From: DASXRC01 sp036506495 | GTDB lineage: Bacteria; Actinomycetota; Actinomycetes; Mycobacteriales; Micromonosporaceae | Length of the DNA: 47,204 nucleotides | Assembly: GCA_036506495.1 (NCBI GenBank) | Contig: DASXRQ010000022.1 | Coordinates: 1-47,204, forward strand | Direction of reading: 5' to 3' | In this document: one piece after another, positions 33,951 to 42,524 of the stretch | Position numbering within the stretch: position 1 is the stretch's first letter | Layout of the letters: every line of letters begins with the position of its first letter | Translations under genes and position numbers: made by a program | The notes under the pieces: model-generated | What the model was told of the DNA's origin: nothing | The model's input: the letters and a program-made list of their open reading frames with translations, nothing else | Database searches by the model: none

Positions 33951-35126
33951 CTACTCGGTCTGCGCCCACTCCTCGCCGATCACCCGGCCGTCGGTGGCCT
34001 CGATCGCCGCCGCGTACACCTCGACGACCCGGGCGGCGACCACCGGCCAGTCGTACGCCGCGACGACCTCCCGCGCGTGGTCGACCAGCTCCCCGCGGCG
34101 GTCGGCGTCGTCCAACAGCCGCTCGAGCGTCTCGGTCAGCGCGGCCGCGTTCCCGGTCGGGAACAGCGCACCGGCACGCCCGCCGTCGAGGACCCGGCGG
34201 AACGCGTCCAGATCGCTCGCCACGACCGGGGTGCCCGCCGCCATTGCCTCCGTCAGGATCATCCCGAACGACTCGCCGCCGATGTTCGGTGCGACGTACG
34301 CGTGGACGCTGCGCAGCATCCGCGCCTTGTCGACGTCGGAGACCGTGCCGAGCAGCTCGACGCGGTCGCGTAGCTTCGCCGGCACGCCCTCGAGCGCCTC
34401 GTCCGGGTCGCCGGGCCCCGCGACGAGCAACCGGAGACCCGGCCGGCGCGTGGCAAGCGATACAAACGCGTCGCGCAGGATTCCGAAGCCCTTGCGCGGC
34501 TCGGTGAACCGGCCGAGGAAACCAACCGTGCCGCCGTACCCCGGGCCGCACTCCCCTGGCCAACCGTTCAGCGGCTCGGCGTTTGCGAACCTTGCGACCG
34601 CCACGCCGTTGGGTATCTCGACCGCGCCGCCTCCGAGGTGTTCGACCTGGACCTTGCGGGCGAGCGCGCTGACCGCGATCCGGCCGGTGATGCGCTCGAG
34701 CACGATCTGCAGCGCGCCCTGCGCGACCGCCATCGCCCGGGACCGGGTCATCGCGGTGTGAAACGTCGCCACCACCGGTCCCTCGGCGGACAGCACCGCG
34801 AGCAGCGACAGGCTCGGGCTGACCGGCTCGTGCACGTGCAACACGTCGAAGTCGCCGGCGTTCAGCCAGCGCCGGACGCGGGTGGCCGAGATCGGGCCGA
34901 ACGAGAGGCGAGCGACCGACCCGTTGTACGGGACCGGCACGGCCCGCCCGGCCGGCACCACGTACGCCGGCAGCGGCGCGTCCTCGTCCGCCGGCGCGAG
35001 GACGCTCACCTCGTGGCCGAGCCCAATCAGGGTCTCCGCGAGGTCGCGCACGTGGTTCTGCACGCCCCCGGGGACGTCGAACGAGTACGGGCACACGATG
35101 CCGATCCGCATGATGCCGACCCGCAT
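33951..35126 (-). CDS. pimA: phosphatidyl-myo-inositol mannosyltransferase PimA (GT4)
   Basis: The protein has 391 residues; it adds the first mannose from GDP-mannose to phosphatidylinositol at the inner membrane face. The N-terminal C-P-Y-S-F-D-V-P-G-G-V-Q-N-H loop, H-V-H-E-P, and the C-terminal GT-B block G-E-S-F-G-M-I-L-T-E-A-M-A-A-G-T-P-V are characteristic. The start is doubtful: a 15-bp segment is duplicated in tandem (M-R-V-G-I/M-R-I-G-I), giving ATGs at 35126 and 35111. GGGGGAGAGG sits 4 bases before the first, so I use that; the second is the family's usual start. Confidence 0.95.
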   Translation of the reverse strand: MRVGIMRIGIVCPYSFDVPGGVQNHVRDLAETLIGLGHEVSVLAPADEDAPLPAYVVPAGRAVPVPYNGSVARLSFGPISATRVRRWLNAGDFDVLHVHEPVSPSLSLLAVLSAEGPVVATFHTAMTRSRAMAVAQGALQIVLERITGRIAVSALARKVQVEHLGGGAVEIPNGVAVARFANAEPLNGWPGECGPGYGGTVGFLGRFTEPRKGFGILRDAFVSLATRRPGLRLLVAGPGDPDEALEGVPAKLRDRVELLGTVSDVDKARMLRSVHAYVAPNIGGESFGMILTEAMAAGTPVVASDLDAFRRVLDGGRAGALFPTGNAAALTETLERLLDDADRRGELVDHAREVVAAYDWPVVAARVVEVYAAAIEATDGRVIGEEWAQTE

Positions 35127-35140
35127 GATGCCTCTCCCCC

Positions 35141-36076
35141 TCACGGCCGGCCGGATGGCGTGGCCGCCTGCCCGGGCGCGGTCGGGGCCGCCGGATCGTC
35201 CAACCACATCCGCTGCAACATGTGCCAGTCTTCCGGATGTGCGGCGATGCCGCCCGCCAGGTGGTCCGCGATCGTCTGCGTCGTCCGGCGTACTCGCTGG
35301 TCAAGGGGGCCTTCGCCGGGCCGGGGCAGGTCGAGCGGACCGGCGAGGTAGCCGCACGCGGCGTCCGGCTCGTACCACATCGACACCACGTACAGGGGTG
35401 CGCCCGTGCGCAGCGCGAGGAGCGCGGGGCCGGCGGGCATCCGGGTCCGGCCGCCGAAGAACTCGACCTCCGCACCGCGGGCGGACAGGTCCCGGTCGGC
35501 GAGGAGCGGCACGATGTGTCCCCGTCGGACCCGGTCTGCCAGCACGTCGATCGGCGCGCGGTCACCGCCGGTCGCGGGGACGATCTCCATGCCGAGCCCG
35601 CGCCGGAAGTCCAGGAAGCGCTCGTACACCCCCTCCGGTCTCAGCCGCTCCGCGACCGTGGTGATCGGCCAGTCGTTGGCCGCCACCCATGCCCCGGCGG
35701 CGTCCCAGTTGCCGCCGTGCGGCAGCGCGATGACCGCGCCCCGGCCGGCGGCCACATCCTCGCCGAGCAGTTCGCCGCGCTCGAGCCGGAACCCCGCCAG
35801 GTGCTGCTCGGGGGTGCGGCCGGGCAGCCGGAAGACCTCCATCCAGTACCGGGCGTACGAATGCAGCCCGCGGCGGAGCAGGTCCTCGAACTCGGGCCCG
35901 GCCCGGTCGGGCCCGACGACCCGGCGCAGGTTCGCGGCGAGGCGCATGACCCCCGGGCCCCGGCGCCGGTACGCGTAGTCCGCCGCGCCCCGAAACAGCG
36001 CGGCGGCCGCGGGGCCGGGCAGCGCGCGGACGAGTCGCCATCCGGCGGCGTACCCGAGTTCGACCACCCGACTCAT
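35141..36076 (-). CDS. patA: phosphatidylinositol mannoside acyltransferase
   Basis: A 311-residue member of the LpxL/HtrB-like acyltransferases, acylating the mannose of PIM. The catalytic H-x4-D motif is H-G-G-N-W-D near residue 112, and F-G-G-R-T-R-M-P-A-G-P-A-L-L-A forms the second block. The ATG overlaps the pgsA stop (ATGA), and pimA follows 15 bases on, so three consecutive steps of the path are made from one message. Confidence 0.93.
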   Translation of the reverse strand: MSRVVELGYAAGWRLVRALPGPAAAALFRGAADYAYRRRGPGVMRLAANLRRVVGPDRAGPEFEDLLRRGLHSYARYWMEVFRLPGRTPEQHLAGFRLERGELLGEDVAAGRGAVIALPHGGNWDAAGAWVAANDWPITTVAERLRPEGVYERFLDFRRGLGMEIVPATGGDRAPIDVLADRVRRGHIVPLLADRDLSARGAEVEFFGGRTRMPAGPALLALRTGAPLYVVSMWYEPDAACGYLAGPLDLPRPGEGPLDQRVRRTTQTIADHLAGGIAAHPEDWHMLQRMWLDDPAAPTAPGQAATPSGRP

Positions 36077-36705
36077 GGTGCGACCCGGTCGCGGGCCGCC
36101 CGGTCCTCCCGGTGGACGTGTGCGATCCGCTGCCCGACGGTGATCACGGAAAGAGCCGCGAGGAGCCAAAGCGCCGCCGGCAGCCCTCGGGACCACAGCC
36201 CGAAGCCGGTGACCAGGCCGCCAACGCCCACGAGGATCAAGCGCTCCGCACGCTCGGCGACACCGACGTTGGCCGTCATGCCCAGCCCCTCCGCGCGGGC
36301 CTTGACGTACGAGACGATCTGCCCCGCGACCAGGCAGATCAGCGCGGCGACGAGGGTGGCCCGGTCGCCCTGGACCGCGTACCAGTACGCGACCGCGGCG
36401 AAGATCGCGCCGTCGGCGACCCGGTCCATGCTCGAGTCGAGCAGCGCTCCGAACCGGGTCGACCCGCCACTTGCCCGAGCCATCACGCCGTCGATCAGGT
36501 CGGTGAACGCACTCAGCGTCACGATCACGACGGCGGCGACGAACTGGCCGCGGGCGCCGAAGCCGATGGCGCCGACGAGCACGCCGACCGTCCCGGCCAC
36601 CGTGACCGCGTTCGCCGAGATGCCGACCCGGAGCAGGGCACGGGCGATCGGGTCGAGGACCCGGGCCACGCCCGCCCGACCGGCAACGCTGAAGATCTTC
36701 GCCAT
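36073..36705 (-). CDS. pgsA: phosphatidylinositol phosphate synthase, PgsA
   Basis: The protein has 210 residues from the ATG at 36705 (M-A-K-I-F), the family's usual opening; a GTG at 36735 lacks a ribosome site. This CDP-alcohol phosphotransferase joins CDP-diacylglycerol and inositol phosphate in the membrane. The motif D-x2-D-G-x2-A-R-x8-G-x3-D-x3-D is complete in D-L-I-D-G-V-M-A-R..G-A-L-L-D-S-S-M-D. Six hydrophobic segments are present. It starts the pgsA-patA-pimA set; upstream, the HIT gene normally next to it is separated by an inverted EF-G2 gene. Confidence 0.94.
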   Translation of the reverse strand: MAKIFSVAGRAGVARVLDPIARALLRVGISANAVTVAGTVGVLVGAIGFGARGQFVAAVVIVTLSAFTDLIDGVMARASGGSTRFGALLDSSMDRVADGAIFAAVAYWYAVQGDRATLVAALICLVAGQIVSYVKARAEGLGMTANVGVAERAERLILVGVGGLVTGFGLWSRGLPAALWLLAALSVITVGQRIAHVHREDRAARDRVAP

Positions 36706-36842
36706 GGCGGCTCTCACGATAACGGCGCCGGTCACGCCGCGGTATGCCGTCCCGGCCGGGGCGCCGGCCCGAAACGCGCGTCGGGGTTGTGCCTACCCGG
36801 GTCGCGGGTGTGGGATCACAACGGGGCAACGTGGGCAACCTC

Positions 36843-36853
36843 ACGGTAACCGT
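36843..36853. promoter_or_regulatory. short palindrome upstream of the EF-G2 gene
   Basis: ACGGTAACCGT is a perfect 11-base palindrome about a central A, 18 bases before the ATG and just ahead of the ribosome site. It could be an operator or only a chance feature. Confidence 0.3.
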
Positions 36854-36871
36854 TCGAGGAGGTACGGGGCG

Positions 36872-39034
36872 ATGGCGCAGAAAAGTCAAGAGAAGGGGGT
36901 CACCGGCCCCGCGCCGGTGGTGGACGATCCCGGCAGGGTTCGCAACGTGGTGCTCGTCGGCCACTCGAGCGCCGGCAAGACCACCCTGGTCGAGGCGCTC
37001 CTCGCGGCGACCGGGACGATCCCCCGCGCCGGCTCGGTGACCGAGGGCACCACGGTCGGTGACTACGACCCCGCGGCCGTACGCCAGCAGCGGTCGGTCA
37101 GCCTGGCCTGCGCCCCGCTCATGCACGAGGGCACCAAGGTCAACCTGCTCGATACCCCGGGATACGCGGACTTTGTCGGGGAACTACGCGCCGGACTCCG
37201 GGCCGCCGATGCGGCCCTCTTCGTGGTCTCGGCGGTGGACGGCATGGATGCGGCCACCGCCGCTCTGTGGGAGGAGTGCGCCGCGCTCGGCATGCCCCGC
37301 GCGGTCGCTGTGACGCGGCTTGATCATCAGCGGGCCGACTTCGACGAGACGGTGGCGCAGTGCCGGCGGGTGTTCGGCGATGGCGTGCTCCCGCTCTACC
37401 TGCCGATGCACGGCGACGATGGGCAGTCGGTCGTCGGCCTGATGGGTCTGATCAGCCAGCGCGTCTTCGACTACTCCGGCGGCTACCCGCCGGCGGTGCG
37501 CGCTCCCGACGCCGAGCACCTGCCCGCGATCACCGACGCGCGCAACGAGCTGATCGAGGGGATCATCGCCGAGAGCGAGGACGAGACGCTCATGGAGCGC
37601 TACCTCGGCGGCGAGGAGATCGAGATCCCGGTCCTCATCGACGACCTGGAGACGGCGGTCGCCCGGGGCACCTTCTATCCGGTCATCCCGGTGTGCTCGG
37701 AGACCCGGGTCGGGCTCGACGCGCTGCTCGAGGTGCTGACCAGCGCGTTCCCCACCCCGGCCGAGCACGAGCTGCCCGTGGTCACCGGCGTCGACGGCTC
37801 GCCCCGACCTCCGCTGACCTGCGATCCGGAGGGACCGCTCGTCGCCGAGGTCGTCAAGACCACCATCGACCCGTACGTCGGCCGGGTGTCGCTGATCAGG
37901 GTCTTCTGCGGCACGCTTCGGCCCGAAGCCGTCGTCCACATCTCCGGGCACGGCCTGGAGGAGCGCGGACACCGTGACCACGACGCGGACGAGCGGATCG
38001 CCCACATCTACTCGCCGCTCGGCTCGGCGCAGCGCGAGGTGCCGCTGTGCGTCGCCGGCGACATCTGCGCGATCACGAAGTCGAACGCCGCGGAGACCGG
38101 GGACACCATCTCCGCGAAGGACAACCCCCTGCTGGTCGAGCCGTGGGAGATGCCCGAACCGCTGCTGCCGGTGGCCGTCGTGGCGAAGACGCGGTCGGAC
38201 GAGGACACGCTCGCCAAGAACCTCGGCCGGCTGGTCGCGGGCGACCCAACCATGCGCCTGGACCGCAACGCGGAGACCCGTCAGCTCGTGCTGTGGTGCA
38301 TGGGCGAGGCGCACGCGGACGTCCTGCTGGAGAGGCTGCGCGCCAGCGGTGTCGAGCTCGACACCGAGCCGGTACGCGTGGCGCTGCGCGAGACGTTCGC
38401 CGGGCCGAGCAAGGGCCACGGCCGGCACGTGAAGCAGTCCGGCGGGCATGGGCAGTACGCCGTTTGCGACATCGAGGTCGAGCCGCTACCGCGCGGTGGC
38501 GGGTTCGAGTTCGTCGACCGGATCGTGGGCGGCGTCGTCCCGCACAACTACATTCCGTCGGTCGAGAAGGGCGTACGCGCCCAGATGGACCGCGGAATCG
38601 TCGCCGGGGACCCGGTGGTCGACATCCGGGTGACGCTGTACGACGGAAAGGCGCACAGCGTCGACTCCTCCGACGCGGCGTTCCAGACCGCCGGCGGGCT
38701 CGCCCTGCGCGAGGCGGCCGAGAAGGGCCAGGTGATCCTGCTCGAGCCGGTCGACGAGATCACGGTTCGGGTTCCGGACGCGTTCGTCGGCGCGGTGATG
38801 AGCGACCTGTCCGGCCGGCGGGGCCGGGTGCTGGGCACCGAGCCCGACGCGGTCGGCGCAGAGCGGTCGGTGGTCCGGGCCGAGGTGCCGGCGAAGGAGC
38901 TCGTCCGGTACGCCGTGGAGCTACGCGGCATGACCTCGGGATCGGGCACCTTCAGCCGCACCTTCGCCCGGTACGAGCCGATGCCCAGCCACCTCGCCGA
39001 CCAGGTCCGCAAGGAGCACGCCGAGGCTCACTGA
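36872..39034 (+). CDS. EF-G2-like translational GTPase
   Basis: The protein has 720 residues from the ATG at 36872, with GAGGAGG 9 bases upstream. GTPase motifs: G1 G-H-S-S-A-G-K-T at 30-37, G3 D-T-P-G at 94-97; G4, N-K-x-D in canonical EF-G, is T-R-L-D at 148-151. The domain II, III, IV and V regions follow, with F-V-D-R-I-V-G-G-V-V-P-H-N-Y-I-P-S-V in domain IV. It belongs to the second EF-G group found in actinobacteria, whose role in translation is not settled; it is not the main fusA, which sits with str operon genes. The 3' end overlaps that of HIT by 7 bases. Confidence 0.9.
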   Translation: MAQKSQEKGVTGPAPVVDDPGRVRNVVLVGHSSAGKTTLVEALLAATGTIPRAGSVTEGTTVGDYDPAAVRQQRSVSLACAPLMHEGTKVNLLDTPGYADFVGELRAGLRAADAALFVVSAVDGMDAATAALWEECAALGMPRAVAVTRLDHQRADFDETVAQCRRVFGDGVLPLYLPMHGDDGQSVVGLMGLISQRVFDYSGGYPPAVRAPDAEHLPAITDARNELIEGIIAESEDETLMERYLGGEEIEIPVLIDDLETAVARGTFYPVIPVCSETRVGLDALLEVLTSAFPTPAEHELPVVTGVDGSPRPPLTCDPEGPLVAEVVKTTIDPYVGRVSLIRVFCGTLRPEAVVHISGHGLEERGHRDHDADERIAHIYSPLGSAQREVPLCVAGDICAITKSNAAETGDTISAKDNPLLVEPWEMPEPLLPVAVVAKTRSDEDTLAKNLGRLVAGDPTMRLDRNAETRQLVLWCMGEAHADVLLERLRASGVELDTEPVRVALRETFAGPSKGHGRHVKQSGGHGQYAVCDIEVEPLPRGGGFEFVDRIVGGVVPHNYIPSVEKGVRAQMDRGIVAGDPVVDIRVTLYDGKAHSVDSSDAAFQTAGGLALREAAEKGQVILLEPVDEITVRVPDAFVGAVMSDLSGRRGRVLGTEPDAVGAERSVVRAEVPAKELVRYAVELRGMTSGSGTFSRTFARYEPMPSHLADQVRKEHAEAH

Positions 39035-39552
39035 CGCCACGCCTTCGCGAGCAGGTCGCGGGTGTCGGTCAGCAGCTGTGGAAGCACCTTCGTCCGGCCA
39101 ATGACGGGCATGAAGTTCGTGTCGCCGCCCCAGCGCGGAACGACGTGCTGGTGCAGGTGGCCGGCGATGCCGGCGCCGGCGACCGCGCCCTGGTTCATGC
39201 CGATGTTGAAGCCGTGCGCGCCGGAGACCTGGCGGATCGTGCGCATCGCGTCCTGGGTGAACACGACCAGCTCCGCGGCCTCGGTGGTGTCCAGGTCGGT
39301 GTAGTCGGCGACGTGCCGGTACGGGCAGATCATCAGGTGGCCCGGGTTGTATGGGTAGAGGTTGAGCACGGCGTAGACCCGTTCGCCCCGGGCGACGACG
39401 AGCGACTCGGGCTCGGGCCGCGCGGGCGCCCGGCAGAACGGGCAGCCGGTCGGTTCCTCGTACCCTTCGGCCGGCCGGTCCGCACCGCTGATGTACGCCA
39501 TCCGATGCGGCGTCCACAGGCGTTCGAACGCGTCGTCGTCGGCACCCCTCAC
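39028..39552 (-). CDS. HIT-domain nucleotide hydrolase/transferase
   Basis: The 174-residue protein has the histidine triad as H-L-H-Q-H-V-V-P-R-W near 133-142 and an upstream C-P-F-C pair (about 37-40) with a later H, typical of the zinc-bearing Ap4A phosphorylase-like HIT group seen upstream of pgsA in actinobacteria. Start at the GTG 39552. It converges on EF-G2, overlapping by 7 bases, and is 68 bases from the divergent beta-galactosidase gene. Confidence 0.93.
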   Translation of the reverse strand: MRGADDDAFERLWTPHRMAYISGADRPAEGYEEPTGCPFCRAPARPEPESLVVARGERVYAVLNLYPYNPGHLMICPYRHVADYTDLDTTEAAELVVFTQDAMRTIRQVSGAHGFNIGMNQGAVAGAGIAGHLHQHVVPRWGGDTNFMPVIGRTKVLPQLLTDTRDLLAKAWRQ

Positions 39553-39620
39553 ACGGTGATCCTACGGGGCACCGGGCTATCCTCCCGGCGACGGCCGTCG
39601 ACCGTGGGGAGCCCAGGATC

Positions 39621-42515
39621 ATGCAGCCCGCGTACCTCGAGGACTTCGCCCGGCCGCGCGGCACGCTGGCGCCGCGCGCGTGGTTCCGCTCCGATGCGCC
39701 CGCGCTCGACCTCTCCGGCCCGTGGCGTTTCCGCTTGTCGCCGACGGTCACCGACGCGCCGGACGGCTTCTGGCGTCCCGACTTCGACGACGCCGACTGG
39801 ACGGTGCTGCCGGTGCCGTCGAGCTGGCCGATGCACGGGCACGGCCGGCCGGCGTACACCAACATCAACTACCCGTTCCCCGTCGAGCCGCCGCACGTGC
39901 CGACGGACAACCCGACCGGCGATCACCGGCTGGCGTTCGCCGTCCCGGCCGGTTGGCCCGGGTCCGACGGTGGGCGCGCGGCGCTGCGGTTCGACGGCGT
40001 CGACTCCTGCGGGCGGGTGTGGCTCAACGGCCGCGAGCTCGGCGTGACCCAGGGCAGCCGGCTGCCGGCGGAGTTCGACGTCACGGCGTGCCTGCGGCCC
40101 GGCGAGACCAACGTCCTGGCGGTCCGGGTGCACCAGTGGTCGTCGGCCAGCTACGTGGAGGACCAGGACATGTGGTGGCTGCCGGGCATCTTCCGCGAGG
40201 TGCGGCTCCTCGCGCGGCCGGCGGGCGGCGTCGACGACTTCTTCGTGCACGCGGACTTCGACCACACGACCGGTGCGGGCACGCTGCGGGTGGACTGCGC
40301 GGCGCCGGCCCGACTGAGCGTGCCCGCGCTCGGCCTGGTCGACGCGCCGGTGAACCAGGCACACCGGATCCGCGCAGTCCGCGCGTGGACGGCGGAGACC
40401 CCGCAGCTGTACGCGGGCGAGCTGGTCACCGCGGCGGAACGGGTGCCAGTGCGGATCGGGTTCCGCACCGTCGCCATCGTCGACGGCCTGCTAACGGTCA
40501 ACGGGCGACGGATCGTGTTCCGGGGCGTGAACCGGCACGAGTTCCACCCCGACACCGGCCGCGCCGTGCCGGCCGAGACCGTCCGCGCCGAGCTCGAGCT
40601 CATGAAACGGCACAACATCAACGCGATCCGCGCGAGCCACTACCCTCCGCATCCCGACGTGCTCGCGCTCTGCGACGAGCTCGGCTTCTGGGTCGTCGAC
40701 GAGTGCGACCTGGAGACGCACGGGTTCGGCCGGCTGGGCTGGCGCCGGAACCCGAGCGACGATCCACGGTGGACGGACGCGTACCTCGACCGGATGCGGC
40801 GCATGGTCGAGCGGGACAAGAACCACCCCAGCGTCATCATGTGGTCGCTGGGCAACGAGGCGGGCATCGGCGTCAACCACGGCGCGATGGCCGACTGGGC
40901 CCGGGACCGCGACCCGGGCCGGCCGATCCACTACGAGGGCGACCGCCAGTGCCTGTACGTGGACGTCTACAGCCGGATGTACGCCGACCACGCGGAGGTC
41001 GACGCGATCGGCCGCCGGGCCGAGAAGCCGCTCGACGACCCCAAGCTCGACGCGCGGCGGCGGACCATGCCGTTCATGCTCTGCGAGTACGCGCACGCGA
41101 TGGGCAACGGGCCGGGCGGACTGACCGAGTACCAGGAGCTGTTCGAGCGGTACCCGCGGTGCCAGGGCGGGTTCGTCTGGGAGTGGCTCGACCACGGGAT
41201 CCGGCGGCGCACGCCGGATGGCAGGGAGTACTTCGCGTACGGCGGCGACTTCGGCGAGCCCCTGCACGACGGCAATTTCGTCATCGACGGCCTCGTGTTC
41301 CCGGATAGGACGCCGTCGCCGGGGCTCGTCGAGTTCGCCAAGGTGATCGAGCCGGTCCGTATCGAGGCGGCGCCGCCGGGCATCCGCGTCACGAACCGGT
41401 ACGACCATCGCGACCTGGGACACCTGCGCTTCGACTGGCGGCTCGAGGCCGGCGGCGAGCCCGTCGCGTCCGGCGAGCTGGCCGTGCCGGCACTCGCGCC
41501 CGGCGCGTACGCGGACGTTGCGGTGCCGCGGGCGGCCACCGGCGGGACCGGTGAGCGCTGGCTGACCATCTCCGCCCGGGTCGCCCGCGTCGAACCCGGC
41601 CTGCCGGCGGGCCACGAGGTGGCGTGGGGCCAGCTCCCCGTGGGGTCGGACCCGCCCTCCACCTCGGTGCCGTCCGGGCGCCGCCCGGCCCGCTCGGGCC
41701 GGGAGATCACGCTTGGCCCCGGCACGTTCGAGGCGGCCCGTGGTCGGCTGGTACGCCTCGGCGGGCTCGCCGTCGACGGCCCGCGACTGGACCTGTGGCG
41801 CGCCCCGACCGACAACGACAGCCGCGGTGCCTCGCCGATCGCCAGCCGGTGGCGCCAGCTCGGCCTGCACCGGATGACGCACCGCCTGGTCGACCTGCGA
41901 CTCGGCGGCGAACGGTTCGTCGTGGTAACCCGCGTCGCCGCCGCACAGCAGGAGATCGGGATGCTCACGGCGTACACCTGGACAGCCGACGACCTCGCGC
42001 TCGGGCTGACGGTGACCGTCGAACCGGAGGGTGAGTGGCCGGCCCCGCTCCCGCGGCTGGGCCTGCGCATGGCCGTCCCGGCGGAGCTCGTCCGGGTGGA
42101 TTGGTTCGGCGGCGGGCCGGGTGAGGCGTATCCCGACTCGCGCCGGGCCGCCCGGATCGGGCGGTTCGCCGCCACTGTCGACGAGCTACAGACGCCGTAC
42201 GTGTTTCCCCAGGAGAACGGCAACCGCGTCGCCGCACGGTGGCTGACGCTGCGTGACGAGGCCGGGCGAGGGCTGCGGGTCGAGGGCCGGCCGACGATCG
42301 ACTTCGCGGCCCGCCGCTGGACGTCCGAGGATCTCGACGCGGCGCGCCACACCACCGACCTGATCGCCGGGGACCGGGTCATCGTGAACCTGGACGTTGC
42401 CCAGCAGGGCCTCGGCACCGCGTCCTGTGGCCCCGGCCCGCTGCCCGGGTACGCCCTGCACGCCGCACCGACCACGTTCGCCCTCGTGCTGCGCCCGGTG
42501 CCGTCGTCGGGGTGA
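39621..42515 (+). CDS. lacZ: GH2 beta-galactosidase (LacZ type)
   Basis: A 964-residue protein without a signal peptide, therefore intracellular. Order: sugar-binding jelly roll (about 30-190), Ig-like domain, TIM barrel (about 280-580) with the acid/base Glu413 in S-L-G-N-E-A-G and nucleophile Glu489 in C-E-Y-A-H-A-M-G-N-G, a second Ig-like domain, and the C-terminal beta-sandwich (about 680-960). This matches E. coli LacZ but is slightly shorter. GGGAG precedes the ATG. An MFS gene converges 9 bases beyond the stop; no LacI regulator is nearby. Confidence 0.94.
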   Translation: MQPAYLEDFARPRGTLAPRAWFRSDAPALDLSGPWRFRLSPTVTDAPDGFWRPDFDDADWTVLPVPSSWPMHGHGRPAYTNINYPFPVEPPHVPTDNPTGDHRLAFAVPAGWPGSDGGRAALRFDGVDSCGRVWLNGRELGVTQGSRLPAEFDVTACLRPGETNVLAVRVHQWSSASYVEDQDMWWLPGIFREVRLLARPAGGVDDFFVHADFDHTTGAGTLRVDCAAPARLSVPALGLVDAPVNQAHRIRAVRAWTAETPQLYAGELVTAAERVPVRIGFRTVAIVDGLLTVNGRRIVFRGVNRHEFHPDTGRAVPAETVRAELELMKRHNINAIRASHYPPHPDVLALCDELGFWVVDECDLETHGFGRLGWRRNPSDDPRWTDAYLDRMRRMVERDKNHPSVIMWSLGNEAGIGVNHGAMADWARDRDPGRPIHYEGDRQCLYVDVYSRMYADHAEVDAIGRRAEKPLDDPKLDARRRTMPFMLCEYAHAMGNGPGGLTEYQELFERYPRCQGGFVWEWLDHGIRRRTPDGREYFAYGGDFGEPLHDGNFVIDGLVFPDRTPSPGLVEFAKVIEPVRIEAAPPGIRVTNRYDHRDLGHLRFDWRLEAGGEPVASGELAVPALAPGAYADVAVPRAATGGTGERWLTISARVARVEPGLPAGHEVAWGQLPVGSDPPSTSVPSGRRPARSGREITLGPGTFEAARGRLVRLGGLAVDGPRLDLWRAPTDNDSRGASPIASRWRQLGLHRMTHRLVDLRLGGERFVVVTRVAAAQQEIGMLTAYTWTADDLALGLTVTVEPEGEWPAPLPRLGLRMAVPAELVRVDWFGGGPGEAYPDSRRAARIGRFAATVDELQTPYVFPQENGNRVAARWLTLRDEAGRGLRVEGRPTIDFAARRWTSEDLDAARHTTDLIAGDRVIVNLDVAQQGLGTASCGPGPLPGYALHAAPTTFALVLRPVPSSG

Positions 42516-42524
42516 CCCCGCGGC

